Below, piece after piece: positions 42,312-52,039 of a DNA stretch of 64,000 nucleotides (positions are counted from its first letter, which is position 1; each line of letters begins with the position of its first letter). A program made the position numbers and the translations under genes. Origin of the DNA: Desulfuromonadales bacterium (GTDB lineage Bacteria > Desulfobacterota > Desulfuromonadia > Desulfuromonadales > Geopsychrobacteraceae); the NCBI GenBank assembly GCA_019429255.1, contig JAHYIY010000003.1, positions 81,656-145,655 of the forward strand, written 5' to 3'. The notes under the pieces are model-generated. The model did not search any database, was not told the DNA's origin, and saw only the letters and a program-made list of their open reading frames with translations.

Positions 42312-44489
42312 CTATAAAAACGAAACCCGCTGCCTGGGTTTGTCAGGTTCGCTCGTTGCAAGGCGTGGAGACTGAGCCTTTGCGTCCGCAGGAGATGGAT
42401 CGTCAAGGATACCCAGGTTGCGTTTCAACGTGGCAACCTTTTCTGCCACATCTCGATATTTGCTGTCCTGCGCCAGCACATTGCGATAGCTGACCAGGGC
42501 ATCGTAGTGGCGCTCAGCGCGCTCAAACAACAAGCCCAACTCATAACCAAGATTCAACCGCTGGATTTCCTCCAACCGTGGCGAATCAAGGGCCTGGAGA
42601 AACATCCGCTCGGCGCTGAGATAATCGCCCTTGTCGGAAAAGGTCAAGCCTTTGAGCATCTGGCAATCAACGTAGCGGAGCGGATCTTTTTGGGCTTTCT
42701 CAAATTCACTGATAGCATCATCGAGCAATCCCATCTCACGGTAAGCTATCCCCAGATTATAATGGGACTCCATGTCGTCAGCGGCAATCTGTTCATCGAC
42801 ATCGGTTTTGAACACCTTTTTCTGATTGGTGTTAAATGACTGCAGCTGATCCAGTTCTGAATCAAAGTCAAAATCGCCGAAGCCTAAGCCGTCGCTCGCT
42901 TGTGAATCTGCCGCTGATAAGGTTTCCGTCTTTGGTGACTCAACGCGTCGCTGTTCTTCAATCTCCTGGAGTTTGCGCCGGCATTCCTGAGAATCAGGAG
43001 CATAGGCAAGGATGTCATTGCATAATCTTTCGGCATCGACAAATAACCCCTGCTGCAGATAAAATTCTGCCTCCTCAAGATCAGCCTGGAGATTACTAAT
43101 GTTGCGCACTGGATCGACCGGGATTTCTTTATCCGTATCGAAATGAAAGAGGGTGTCCAGCTCTACATCATCCGTCTCGAACTCATCATCAAGGTTGATA
43201 CTGTCGGAAATATCGAGTTCAATGAAGGAATCCGAATGCTCCTCTTGTAGCGGAGATTCCGCTTCATCATCTCCAGGTTCAAGCAGCAGATCGATGTTGT
43301 CATCCTCAAGGATGCCATAACTGAAATCATTATCTGCGGCATCATTTTCATCATCCTCAATATCCAGATCAACAGATCCAAGCAGAGAGTCAGACAGTAT
43401 ATCACCGGTGTCAATTTCGACATCGTCGTTTCGGTCGGAAATAATATCAAGAAGCTTACCCCCCTCTCCAGTGAGTTCATAAATGGAATCAAGGGTTTCA
43501 ATGATCGCCGTCGTATGTGGCATTTCAGCATTCAAAAACTCATAATATTCTTTGAGTTTTTCGAGGCGTCCAGCCTTGAAAAAGGCATCTTTCCACTCTT
43601 CCAACTCGTTAACGGCCAACTCATAATGCTTGTAGTCAATCTCGCATTGGATCAGCGCTTCACGGATATCAAGATCGCTCGGGTCCATCTGCAGCAATTG
43701 TCGGTAGGATTCAACGGCGCGCAGGTAATTACCGGATTGTGCATAGCCTCTGCTGACCAGCCGTAACAGATCAGGATCTCCGGGTTTATCTTTAAGCAGG
43801 GTTTCAAGAATGGTTGTCCCGCGGGCATAATCACCTTTTTCAAAAAAGGTGTGAGCCAACCCTGTCTGCAGCTGGCGGTTGCCCGGGAAGTAAGGCAAAA
43901 ACATGGTGTAGAGCTTGAGACATTTATCGAAATCACTTTTGCCCTTCAAGACATCGATGATCGCTATAATTTCTTCAAACCCTTCATCCTTACGTTCATT
44001 ATTGACCAACACTTCAGCCAGTTTGACCCTGACATTGAGATTACCCGGGTCCAGGTCGCGCATTTTTTCAAGGATTTTGATCTCATCGGCAATAAGCTGG
44101 TTACGTTCATAATAATCAACGAGGCTGCGATACTCCGCCATGGCATTGCCGATCAGGCCCTGTTTCTGGTTAAGTTCTGCCAAACGACTGTAAATGGAGA
44201 GCTGACTGGGATCGAGGCGCTGCATCTGCTTGTAGATAGCGATCGCCTTAAGATAAAAACCATTACTCGAATAATACTTGGCAATAGCTTCGTACTGCTC
44301 ATAGGCTTCAGCCGTCTTACTGGTGCGCACAAACAACTCAGCCAGTTTCTGCCGCGAACGGATATCCCCCGGCTCCATCTCAACGATCCTGGCAAAATCC
44401 TTGATCGCCTTGGTGTACTGCTTCTTGCTCAGGTTTTTCTGCGCTGATTCCAGCAGTTTGTCTTTATTTGTTGCCAAAAAAACCCCCAT
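42312..44489 (-). CDS. Large TPR-repeat protein with acidic central region
   Basis: 725 residues from the ATG at 44489; the frame extends to 44528 but lacks a ribosome site there. At least nine tetratricopeptide repeats: six or seven in the first 300 residues ('KAIKDFARIVEMEPGD', 'KAIAIYKQMQRLDPSQ' and others), and three at the C-terminus. Between them (about 360-470) is a strongly acidic, probably disordered stretch rich in Asp/Glu, then a TPR with 'ADLEEAEFYLQQGLFVDAE'. No signal peptide. It is likely a scaffold acting with the adjacent ExeA-like ATPase. Confidence 0.85.
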   Translation of the reverse strand: MGVFLATNKDKLLESAQKNLSKKQYTKAIKDFARIVEMEPGDIRSRQKLAELFVRTSKTAEAYEQYEAIAKYYSSNGFYLKAIAIYKQMQRLDPSQLSIYSRLAELNQKQGLIGNAMAEYRSLVDYYERNQLIADEIKILEKMRDLDPGNLNVRVKLAEVLVNNERKDEGFEEIIAIIDVLKGKSDFDKCLKLYTMFLPYFPGNRQLQTGLAHTFFEKGDYARGTTILETLLKDKPGDPDLLRLVSRGYAQSGNYLRAVESYRQLLQMDPSDLDIREALIQCEIDYKHYELAVNELEEWKDAFFKAGRLEKLKEYYEFLNAEMPHTTAIIETLDSIYELTGEGGKLLDIISDRNDDVEIDTGDILSDSLLGSVDLDIEDDENDAADNDFSYGILEDDNIDLLLEPGDDEAESPLQEEHSDSFIELDISDSINLDDEFETDDVELDTLFHFDTDKEIPVDPVRNISNLQADLEEAEFYLQQGLFVDAERLCNDILAYAPDSQECRRKLQEIEEQRRVESPKTETLSAADSQASDGLGFGDFDFDSELDQLQSFNTNQKKVFKTDVDEQIAADDMESHYNLGIAYREMGLLDDAISEFEKAQKDPLRYVDCQMLKGLTFSDKGDYLSAERMFLQALDSPRLEEIQRLNLGYELGLLFERAERHYDALVSYRNVLAQDSKYRDVAEKVATLKRNLGILDDPSPADAKAQSPRLATSEPDKPRQRVSFL

Positions 44490-44635
44490 TTTATCGTTTG
44501 CATTTACAACTGAGGTAAGTTGTCTCAAGGCTCTTTGTTTGAATAATCATTGCGAAAGCACCAATAGATTACCAAACATATCGCCCTTGTTATCATGTAT
44601 CCAAACAAAAGTAAACACTAATGAACAATCTGTCG

Positions 44636-45349
44636 TCAATGCGTTCTTTTGAGCCTGGCAATTTCTGCGGGCTGCAGTAGCCGATAGGTTCCCGGGCGCA
44701 CGCCATCCAGGGTAAGAAATCCAACCTTGATCCTTTTCAGGCGCACAACAATCAACCCGAAATGTTCACACATGCGTCGTATCTGGCGGTTTTTGCCCTC
44801 TTTAAGAACCACCTCAAACCAACAATTACTGCCGGCACTACGAACATGTTCTATCCTGGCCGGTTGTGTCATTCCATCATCGAGTTCAATGCCACTGCGC
44901 ATCTGGTCGGCTATGGTGATGGTCAATTGACCGCGAGCTTTGACCAGGTAGGTTTTTTCAACCTCTTTCCCGGGATGAGTCAGGGCGTGAGACAGATCAC
45001 CATCATTGGTCAACAAAATCAGTCCTTCGCTATTATAATCAAGGCGTCCGATCGGAAACAATCGCTCCGGGATATCCTTGACCAGTTCAGTTACCAGGGC
45101 ACGACCTTGCGGATCGTTAAGGGAACAGACGTAACCTCTGGGTTTATTAAGGAGCAACGAAACTTTCTGTTCTTCTTTTTTCAGGGGAACCCCATTCACA
45201 CGGATCTGATCATGGCGCAAGTCGGCACTCTGGCCAATGTGCGCAACCTTATTATTAACCGTAACCCGCCCCTGACGTATCCACTCTTCTGCCTGACGAC
45301 GTGAAGCCAGTCCGGCACGGGCAATCAATTTTTGTAAACGTTCCTGCAT
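44636..45349 (-). CDS. rluB: 23S rRNA pseudouridine synthase (RluB/RsuA family)
   Basis: 237 residues from the ATG at 45349, which has AGGA six bases upstream; the longer frame to 45421 runs into scpB. An N-terminal S4 domain ('LQKLIARAGLASRRQAEEWI') precedes the synthase core with catalytic Asp in 'FPIGRLDYNSEGLILLTNDGD', shown as two overlapping blocks, and 'VLKEGKNRQIRRMCEHFG'. RluB (U2605) is favoured over RsuA by overall similarity and by its place after scpB, a common order. Confidence 0.92.
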   Translation of the reverse strand: MQERLQKLIARAGLASRRQAEEWIRQGRVTVNNKVAHIGQSADLRHDQIRVNGVPLKKEEQKVSLLLNKPRGYVCSLNDPQGRALVTELVKDIPERLFPIGRLDYNSEGLILLTNDGDLSHALTHPGKEVEKTYLVKARGQLTITIADQMRSGIELDDGMTQPARIEHVRSAGSNCWFEVVLKEGKNRQIRRMCEHFGLIVVRLKRIKVGFLTLDGVRPGTYRLLQPAEIARLKRTH

Positions 45350-45362
45350 AGTCATTCCATTC

Positions 45363-45920
45363 CTAGTGATCAGACGGTTCAAGGGGCAACGCTTCGGCCA
45401 ACTCCGGATCAAGCCCGGCAAATTCTTTCAGGGTGGGCAGATCATTGAGATCTTTCAGACCAAATAACTCGAGGAAATAGCGACTGGTGGCGTATAACAA
45501 AGGGCGACCAGGCACGTCTTTTTTGCCGAGGATCCGCAAGAGGTTACGCTCAAGCAAGGTTTTCATTACCCCACCGGAATCAACACCACGCAGATATTCA
45601 ATCTCCGCCCGGGTGACCGGTTGGCGATAGGCGATAATCGCCAGGGTCTCGAGAGCTGCTGCCGACAGTCGCTGGACACGTTCTTTCTGCAAACGCCGTA
45701 ACCAGGGGGCCAGCGTTGGATCGCTGCGAAACTGATACCCGCCGGCTACTTCGACCAAGTGAATACCACGACCTGACCGGTTGTACTCTTGGGTCAGAAG
45801 AGCAATCAAATCTTTAATAGCAGTTTTGTCGGTTTCAGTCAGATCGGCAAGTTTATCCAGAGACAAAGGGTCTCCGGCGACAAACAAAAAGGCCTCGATG
45901 ACAGCTTTTAGTTCAGTCAT
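45363..45920 (-). CDS. scpB: Segregation and condensation protein B
   Basis: 185 residues with the ScpB winged-helix pattern: 'VIEAFLFVAGDPLSLDKLADL', read in parts, 'LVEVAGGYQFRS' and 'ETLAIIAYRQPVTRAEIE'. ScpB dimers bind the ScpA kleisin in the SMC condensin-like complex. It overlaps the end of scpA by 8 bases. Confidence 0.96.
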   Translation of the reverse strand: MTELKAVIEAFLFVAGDPLSLDKLADLTETDKTAIKDLIALLTQEYNRSGRGIHLVEVAGGYQFRSDPTLAPWLRRLQKERVQRLSAAALETLAIIAYRQPVTRAEIEYLRGVDSGGVMKTLLERNLLRILGKKDVPGRPLLYATSRYFLELFGLKDLNDLPTLKEFAGLDPELAEALPLEPSDH

Positions 45921-46680
45921 CGTCGAGAATCCCCCCAGTCAGTTGCAGGCGGTGCAACTGATCCTCTGTAGCTACACGCATTAACCAGATATCACTAAAG
46001 GTGGTTACCTGTTCGATTCCGACCATACGCAACCGCGTTAATTCAAGCAAAGCAAGAAAGGTCACTACCAGTTCGCTGCGCTGGTATCCGGTATGGAATA
46101 AATCGCGAAAAGAGATGCGCGAATGGTCAATCAACTGCCGACAGATACGGGCAATATAGTCGCTCACCGCCAGGTTTTCACGCACCACTTCGTGAAACAC
46201 CTCGATTTTGACATGGCTCATCAGCTGATGAAAGGCACTGGCCAACTGGTAGATGCTGATAGACATCTCTGCATCCTGGGGTGACTCAAGCAAGAGATCT
46301 TCAAATACGCCATGGGGCAGAAAAACATCGCGTTCCAACTGCGGCAATTGCTCGAACAGGGCTGCTGCCTGCTTGTAACGTTGATACTCAAGCAATCGTT
46401 TGACCAACTCGGCACGAGGATCCTCCCCCTCTTCTTCAGCCAACTCCTCATTTACCGGCAACAACATGCGCGATTTAATATGAATCAACTGCGCCGCCAT
46501 AACCAGAAATTCTCCAGCAACATCGAGATCCAGCTGTTTCATCTGATCAATAATGGTTAAATATTGTTCGGTGATCTTAACAATACGGATATCGTAGATA
46601 TCCATTTCCTGACTTTTGATCAGGTGCAACAGCAGGTCGAGGGGTCCGGAAAAATTTTCTAAGTTGATATCAACCGTCAT
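45913..46680 (-). CDS. scpA: Segregation and condensation protein A (kleisin)
   Basis: 255 residues from the ATG at 46680 (AGGGG four bases upstream); the longer frame to 46728 is rejected. It has the kleisin N-terminus 'FSGPLDLLLHLIKSQEMDI', the helix 'EFLVMAAQLIHIKSRMLLP' and the C-terminal winged helix with 'LALLELTRLRMV'. With ScpB it closes the SMC ring in chromosome segregation. The upstream M50 protease gene ends 10 bases away. SMC itself is not in the window. Confidence 0.95.
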   Translation of the reverse strand: MTVDINLENFSGPLDLLLHLIKSQEMDIYDIRIVKITEQYLTIIDQMKQLDLDVAGEFLVMAAQLIHIKSRMLLPVNEELAEEEGEDPRAELVKRLLEYQRYKQAAALFEQLPQLERDVFLPHGVFEDLLLESPQDAEMSISIYQLASAFHQLMSHVKIEVFHEVVRENLAVSDYIARICRQLIDHSRISFRDLFHTGYQRSELVVTFLALLELTRLRMVGIEQVTTFSDIWLMRVATEDQLHRLQLTGGILDDD

Positions 46681-46690
46681 CAAACCCCTG

Positions 46691-47377
46691 CTAATGACCG
46701 AATAAAAAACGCATCGACTGCTCAACAAGCACCATTTGCTTGCCCGCCATCAACAGCACAATAAAACTGATGATCGGCGCCAGAACCACTGACCAGAGGT
46801 TGGTAAAGAACACCAGCAGAACAATCAGAACCAGTCCAAAGGGTTCCAGCCGTGACAACATAGCCGCATAAATATCAGGGACAAAACCCATCAGTATCCG
46901 TCCGCCATCCAATGGCGGAACCGGCAGCAAATTAAAAACCGCCAGCAAGACATTGATGTACAAGCTGAAGGCGGCCATCATCTTCAGCGGCGTCAGCATC
47001 TGCAGAAAAACCCCGGTGTCATCAGGTGAAACCGGATCGAACCAGCCAAGGATTCGCAACAACAAGGCCGAAAACAATGCCAACATGAGATTAGTCAAGG
47101 GACCGGCCAGTGCCACCCAGACCATATCCTTACGCGGGCGGCGAAAGTTGGAAGGGTTGACCGGAACCGGCTTGGCCCAGCCGAAGCCAAAAATAAAAAC
47201 CGCAATACTGCCAATGGGATCAAGATGTTTAAAAGGATTGAGATTCAAACGGCCAAGCAGGCGTGCGGTTGGATCACCAAAACGCTCTGCGACGTAGCCG
47301 TGGGAAACCTCGTGCATCATGATGGCCAGTAAAGCCGGAACCAGCATGACGGCTAACTTTGAAAGAACTGCTTCCAT
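46691..47377 (-). CDS. Site-2 protease-like M50 membrane metallopeptidase
   Basis: 228 residues and about five to six membrane helices. The HExxH zinc motif is 'HEVSHGYVAERFGDPTA' in the first helix region, and the second site is 'LLPVPPLDGGRIL', the LDG motif with the third ligand. No PDZ domain, so it is the short YwhC/Rv-like class, whose substrate is unknown. It precedes scpA by 10 bases, an order common in many phyla, and follows the DHH-CBS fusion gene by 71 bases. Confidence 0.92.
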   Translation of the reverse strand: MEAVLSKLAVMLVPALLAIMMHEVSHGYVAERFGDPTARLLGRLNLNPFKHLDPIGSIAVFIFGFGWAKPVPVNPSNFRRPRKDMVWVALAGPLTNLMLALFSALLLRILGWFDPVSPDDTGVFLQMLTPLKMMAAFSLYINVLLAVFNLLPVPPLDGGRILMGFVPDIYAAMLSRLEPFGLVLIVLLVFFTNLWSVVLAPIISFIVLLMAGKQMVLVEQSMRFLFGH

Positions 47378-47448
47378 GGCGACCTTTGGTGGGTAAAAAG
47401 TGGCGTAAATCCTGTTTGATAATCTCGTACTCCTGAGGCTACAGGATA

Positions 47449-50148
47449 CTAGTTGACTTGTGGTTCGGGGTCAACTGAACTGTTTTGGTCAGCCTGATTA
47501 CGGTCGCCCAGGACATGCTCGTGGACCCAACCAAGTTCGTCAGCGCGGGTGGTAAGTATCCCATCCAGGCGGCCATCAAGAAGATGCCGGAAGATACGCT
47601 GAAATTCCGGACCCGGCGACAACCCAAGCTGCACCAGATCGTGTCCGTCAATCAACACCTTTTCGCGGCGCAAATCAGTCATATAGAGGGAAACCCATTG
47701 GCGTACCGGTTCCTGTTCACTGCGCGCCATCAGGTACAGCAAGGATTCCATCGTAAACGGGGAAAACCAGTGATAGAGGTCACTATTGGTCGGTTGCTGC
47801 TGATGGCGCAGTAAACGTGAAAGTTTATGCGCTAGACCTGCCATCTGTGGCAGTTCATCGACGATAACCAATTTTTCATTCGGCCGCATGGCAAACCAGC
47901 GACTTACCTTACGCAGACCCGCAACCGGCAGACGATCAAGCAGGCACATCAAAAAAACAAGCCAGGGCCGACAGGGTGTACCGGTATAGAGCAATTCAAA
48001 CCAGTTGATGGCCTGATCTGCTGCCTTGAGCATTTTTTTTACACCAACATCAAAAAGGATTCTGGAATCAATAATCTTCAGCAGTCCGAAGTGATTCAGG
48101 CGTTCCAGCGCCGGAACAATCTGAGCTTCACTGAGGATGTACTTCAGTTCGTTGAATATCCGCACCCCGCCCACTTTACGCACCATTTTTAACTGTACGG
48201 CGCTGTGCATCAGGCGCTCCGTCTGGCGACCAATGTCAAATTTCAGGCGTTGTTCAAATCGTACCGCGCGATAAAGCCGGGTTGGATCTTCAATAAAACT
48301 CAAGTTGTGCAGCACCCGAATCGATTTATCGCGCAGATCGCGTTGGCCGCCGTAAAAGTCAAGAACCACCCCAAAGTTATCCGGGTTCAGGGCAACCGTC
48401 AGGGTGTTGATGGTAAAATCACGACGATAAAGATCATGACGGATCGACGCATCCTCTACCCGCGGCAGGGTCGCCGGGCTGTCGTAATATTCAATCCGGG
48501 CGCTGGCCACGTCGATCTTGAAGCCATCCGGAAAAATGATCACAGCGGTGCCGAACTTTGCATGTTCACGCACGCGGCTTGACACCTTGGCAGCAAAGGC
48601 CCGGGCAAAAGCAATGCCGTCACCTTCCACCACCACATCGATATCAAGGTTTTTCTGGCGCAATAACAGATCCCTGACAAAGCCACCGACCAGATAAGCG
48701 CGGATCCCTAACTCGTCAGCAACAACCCCAAGCTGCTGCAGCAATTTTCGCACCTGGGCAGGTAGCTGGGTCGTAATGTAACGATCAAGATTTCTACGGC
48801 GTGTCTGCAGACCTCGCCGCTCCAGCTGCTGCCGTTCTCCTTCTTCAGTGGCGCTGGTGTTGCCGAGCATATAGCGCAGCAAATCGGTCCGGGTAACCAC
48901 ACCGACCAGGGTTCCCTTTTCAACCACCGGCACACTGCGCTGTTGGTGTTCAACAATGACCCGTTGTAATTCCTGCAGAGAAGATGTTGGGGCAACCTGT
49001 TCAAAATCGCTGTTCATCACTTCGGCGACAGGGATCTTATGCAATCGATGGTGAGCGGCCTTTTCAACCAGCTGACGGGTCAGGATACCGGCAACCTGGC
49101 CATCACCATGGAGGATCGGCAGGGCATTAAAGTTGTAACGTGTCATCAGATCGCGGGCATCCTGGATGGAGGCCGTAAGCGGCAGGCTTTTTACCGAACG
49201 CGACATCAGATGCTGAGCATCGCAGTGGGACTGAACAAAACGTGGCAGATACTGTTCAATCTCGGTGAGTACCTGCGCCAGCGGTTTATCGCGTACTGTA
49301 GCCGAGGCAGCAAAGGCATGTCCGCCGCCACCGAACGCGCGCAACAGCTCACCCACATGCAATTGCGGCAGACGCGAACGGGCAATAATGAAAACCCGAT
49401 CCTCCATGCGCACCACGGCAATGAGGATATTGAGGTTTTCAATATCTTTGAGTTTGTGAACCAGGGTTGAAATATCGCCGCTGTAGCTGTCGGTTGAGGC
49501 GCTGGCAAGGGCAATTTCAACGCCATTGATATTGATCAGTTCAGTCGATTTAAGCAGATCGTTGAGCAATTCCACCTGTTCCGGGGACATCTCGCGCACC
49601 AGAAAATCAGCAACCATGTTGAGATTGGCGCCATGCTCAAGCAGATAAGCCGCCGCGCGGAAATCATCAGGCGTAGAACTGGAAAAAAGCAGATGCCCGG
49701 TATCCTCAAAAAGACCAAGCATCATCATGGTAGCCTCATCCGCGTTGGGGACAATGCCGCGTTCAATAAACAACTGCGTCAGGATCGTCGTCGTGGCACC
49801 GACATCACGAATCACTTCCAGGGCGCCCTTGAGACTGTATTCATCGGCCGGATGATGATCATAGATATGCAATTCAACGTCAGGTCGCCGGGCGACATCA
49901 GCCAGGGGACCGATACGCTGGGCGCTGCGCACATCGACCAGAATCAGCCGCTTGACAGCTTTGAGGTCGATATCTTTGGGGCGCTTGATGTCATAGGCAT
50001 AGAGGGAGCTGTCCAATAAAAAGTGGCGCAGTCCACGCTCCTGGCCACCAGGAAAAACCAGCACCGCATCAGGATACAGACGCTTCGCGGCAATCATCGA
50101 GCCAAGACAGTCAAAGTCAGCGTTGATGTGGGTTGCTATGACATCCAT
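47449..50148 (-). CDS. DHH-DHHA1-CBS-CBS-tRNA nucleotidyltransferase/poly(A) polymerase fusion
   Basis: 899 residues. Domain order: DHH (about 1-200, 'ATHINADFDCLGSM' and 'IYDHHPADE'), DHHA1 with 'GGGGHAFAAS' (about 275-300), two CBS motifs (about 315-440), then class II nucleotidyltransferase head with 'YLVGGFVRDLLL' (about 483) and the metal DxD in 'NLDIDVVVEG' (about 500), 'RRDFTINTLT' and the RNA-binding helices. Similar fusions exist in Geobacter, where separate C-adding and A-adding tRNA nucleotidyltransferases and a poly(A) polymerase are known; this belongs to that superfamily, but I cannot say which activity. It follows pyrD by 14 bases. Confidence 0.92.
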   Translation of the reverse strand: MDVIATHINADFDCLGSMIAAKRLYPDAVLVFPGGQERGLRHFLLDSSLYAYDIKRPKDIDLKAVKRLILVDVRSAQRIGPLADVARRPDVELHIYDHHPADEYSLKGALEVIRDVGATTTILTQLFIERGIVPNADEATMMMLGLFEDTGHLLFSSSTPDDFRAAAYLLEHGANLNMVADFLVREMSPEQVELLNDLLKSTELININGVEIALASASTDSYSGDISTLVHKLKDIENLNILIAVVRMEDRVFIIARSRLPQLHVGELLRAFGGGGHAFAASATVRDKPLAQVLTEIEQYLPRFVQSHCDAQHLMSRSVKSLPLTASIQDARDLMTRYNFNALPILHGDGQVAGILTRQLVEKAAHHRLHKIPVAEVMNSDFEQVAPTSSLQELQRVIVEHQQRSVPVVEKGTLVGVVTRTDLLRYMLGNTSATEEGERQQLERRGLQTRRRNLDRYITTQLPAQVRKLLQQLGVVADELGIRAYLVGGFVRDLLLRQKNLDIDVVVEGDGIAFARAFAAKVSSRVREHAKFGTAVIIFPDGFKIDVASARIEYYDSPATLPRVEDASIRHDLYRRDFTINTLTVALNPDNFGVVLDFYGGQRDLRDKSIRVLHNLSFIEDPTRLYRAVRFEQRLKFDIGRQTERLMHSAVQLKMVRKVGGVRIFNELKYILSEAQIVPALERLNHFGLLKIIDSRILFDVGVKKMLKAADQAINWFELLYTGTPCRPWLVFLMCLLDRLPVAGLRKVSRWFAMRPNEKLVIVDELPQMAGLAHKLSRLLRHQQQPTNSDLYHWFSPFTMESLLYLMARSEQEPVRQWVSLYMTDLRREKVLIDGHDLVQLGLSPGPEFQRIFRHLLDGRLDGILTTRADELGWVHEHVLGDRNQADQNSSVDPEPQVN

Positions 50149-50162
50149 ATCTTAAATCCTTC

Positions 50163-51101
50163 TCAGACCTCCAAGGTGCCGATCAGATCGTTGATATCAT
50201 CAATCCCCTCTTCCAGGCAGAAATTCTCCAGCTCAGTAATAATCGTGGCCATGGCATTCGGATCAACAAAGTTGGCTGTACCGACCTGGACAGCTTTCGC
50301 CCCGACAATCAGAAATTCAAGGGCGTCCATGGCACGTGATATGCCGCCGATACCAATCACCGGAATCTTCACCGCCTGAACCACCTGATGAACCAGGCGC
50401 ACAGCAATGGGTCGAATTGCCGGACCGGATAATCCACCAATGGTGTTGGCCAGGCGCGGTCGCCGGGTTTTAACATCCACCGCCATACCGGTAAGGGTGT
50501 TAATCAAGCTGATCGCATCGGCACCGGCCTCTTCTGCCGCGCGGGCAGTTACCTGAATGTCGGTGACATTCGGTGTTAACTTCACAATCAACGGCTTGCT
50601 GGTGCGCTTGCGCACCGAGGCAACCGCAGCAAAAGCCGCCTGGGGATCCGTACCGAAGATGATGCCGCCATGTTTAACGTTGGGGCAGGAGATATTCATT
50701 TCCAGACCAGCTACGCCGGGCAGTTCATCAAGACGGGCAGCCACCTCGCCATATTCATCCTGGGTATTACCGAAAAAATTAACGATAACCGGGGTATCAA
50801 ACTGCTCCAGGAAAGGCATTTTCTGATAAATAAATTGCTCAATGCCGACATTCTGCAGACCAATCGCGTTCAGCATGCCGCCAACGGTCTCACATACCCG
50901 CGGGGTATTGTTACCGGCCTTGGGATTCAAAGAGAGCCCCTTGGTGACGATAGCACCCAGAGAGTTCAGATCCAGATAGGGAGCATATTCTTCCCCATAG
51001 CCAAAAGTGCCCGACGCCGGCATGATCGGATTTCTTAATGTTATACCTGCAATTTCTACTTGCATATTAACGTTTTTAATAACTTTTTCTTTTCTTTTCA
51101 T
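50163..51101 (-). CDS. pyrD: Dihydroorotate dehydrogenase B, catalytic subunit
   Basis: 312 residues from the ATG at 51101 (GGAG seven bases upstream), overlapping the pyrK stop by 4 bases. FMN-binding class 1 core: 'NPIMPASGTFGYGEEY', 'VTKGLSLNPKAGN', 'EMNISCPNVKHGG' with the catalytic Cys, and 'IPVIGIGGISRAMDALEFL'. The Cys and the linked PyrK indicate the NAD-linked class 1B enzyme. It oxidises dihydroorotate to orotate. The N-terminal basic residues before 'VEIAGITL' may be an extension; an alternative ATG is at 51065. Confidence 0.95.
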   Translation of the reverse strand: MKRKEKVIKNVNMQVEIAGITLRNPIMPASGTFGYGEEYAPYLDLNSLGAIVTKGLSLNPKAGNNTPRVCETVGGMLNAIGLQNVGIEQFIYQKMPFLEQFDTPVIVNFFGNTQDEYGEVAARLDELPGVAGLEMNISCPNVKHGGIIFGTDPQAAFAAVASVRKRTSKPLIVKLTPNVTDIQVTARAAEEAGADAISLINTLTGMAVDVKTRRPRLANTIGGLSGPAIRPIAVRLVHQVVQAVKIPVIGIGGISRAMDALEFLIVGAKAVQVGTANFVDPNAMATIITELENFCLEEGIDDINDLIGTLEV

Positions 51102-51973
51102 CGTTTTTCTCCACATTCACAACCACCGTAGCTTACCGCGCCACTGGCATGATCATGGTTATCCCAGGCAAGATCACTGGCGTTGAATACCGGGCCCACC
51201 GTGCAGGTACATAGATAACTGGGTCTTTCCGTCGTATGCCCTTCCCCCTTGACAACACAACCAAGACAGGCGCCAACGCCGCAGGCCATTAACTCCTCCA
51301 GGGAAACCTGCAACGCAACCCCTTTACTGCGACAGATTTTTTCCACCGCCCGGATCATCGGCATCGGCCCACAGGCAAACACCCGGGCTTTGGGTTTTTG
51401 CTCCAGACGTTGTTCCAACACTTTGGTAACCAGCCCGGCATCGCCAATACTGCCGTCTTCCGTTGAAACGAAGGTCTTTACCCCCAAACGTTCAAACTCG
51501 GTCACGGTGATAATGTCATCGCGACTGCGCCCCCCAATCAGCACCTCTGCCCGTGACGGGTCAGCGATACTCTCGGCCAGCATGTACAAGGGCACCAGAC
51601 CGATACCGCCACCAACCAGAATGTTGTCGCCGGACGTAAGGTTCAAGTCAAACCCGCTACCCAAAGGGCCAAGCAATTCAACGGGGTCACCATAATGCAG
51701 ACCCTGCATGATCTCTGTACCGCTGCCGACAACCTTGTAGATAATCTCGATAAATTCCTTCGGCGGCATGGTATCGCAATCCGCCGGCATGAATCCGGTG
51801 CGAAAGATACCAAAAGGCCGGCGCAACAGGGGTAACAGGCTGCGCTGTACGCGAAACATGACAAACTGACCAGGTTTGGCCAGACGGGAATAGTCCGGCG
51901 CCAGTATCCGCATGCGGAAATAACCCGGCGAAATTTCCTGATTGGACAAAACAATGGTCTTGTGATTTTTCAT
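51098..51973 (-). CDS. pyrK: Dihydroorotate dehydrogenase B electron transfer subunit
   Basis: 291 residues with an FAD-binding barrel ('YFRMRILAPDYSRLAKPGQFVMF', read in parts), 'GGGIGLVPLYMLAES' NAD site, and a 2Fe-2S motif with C-x4-C-x2-C in 'CGVGACLGCVVKGEG' and a later 'YLCTCTVGPVF'. Electrons go from PyrD to NAD. An extra tail of about 20 residues after 'FNASDLAW' carries 'HDH' and 'GGCECGEKR', which the usual PyrK lacks. GGAG precedes the ATG by five bases. Confidence 0.94.
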   Translation of the reverse strand: MKNHKTIVLSNQEISPGYFRMRILAPDYSRLAKPGQFVMFRVQRSLLPLLRRPFGIFRTGFMPADCDTMPPKEFIEIIYKVVGSGTEIMQGLHYGDPVELLGPLGSGFDLNLTSGDNILVGGGIGLVPLYMLAESIADPSRAEVLIGGRSRDDIITVTEFERLGVKTFVSTEDGSIGDAGLVTKVLEQRLEQKPKARVFACGPMPMIRAVEKICRSKGVALQVSLEELMACGVGACLGCVVKGEGHTTERPSYLCTCTVGPVFNASDLAWDNHDHASGAVSYGGCECGEKR

Positions 51974-52039
51974 GACATCTCCGTTATCAGTCTCTGCGTC
52001 TCTAGTGAACGAAGAGAACGGGTGGTTAAAAAGTTTTAC

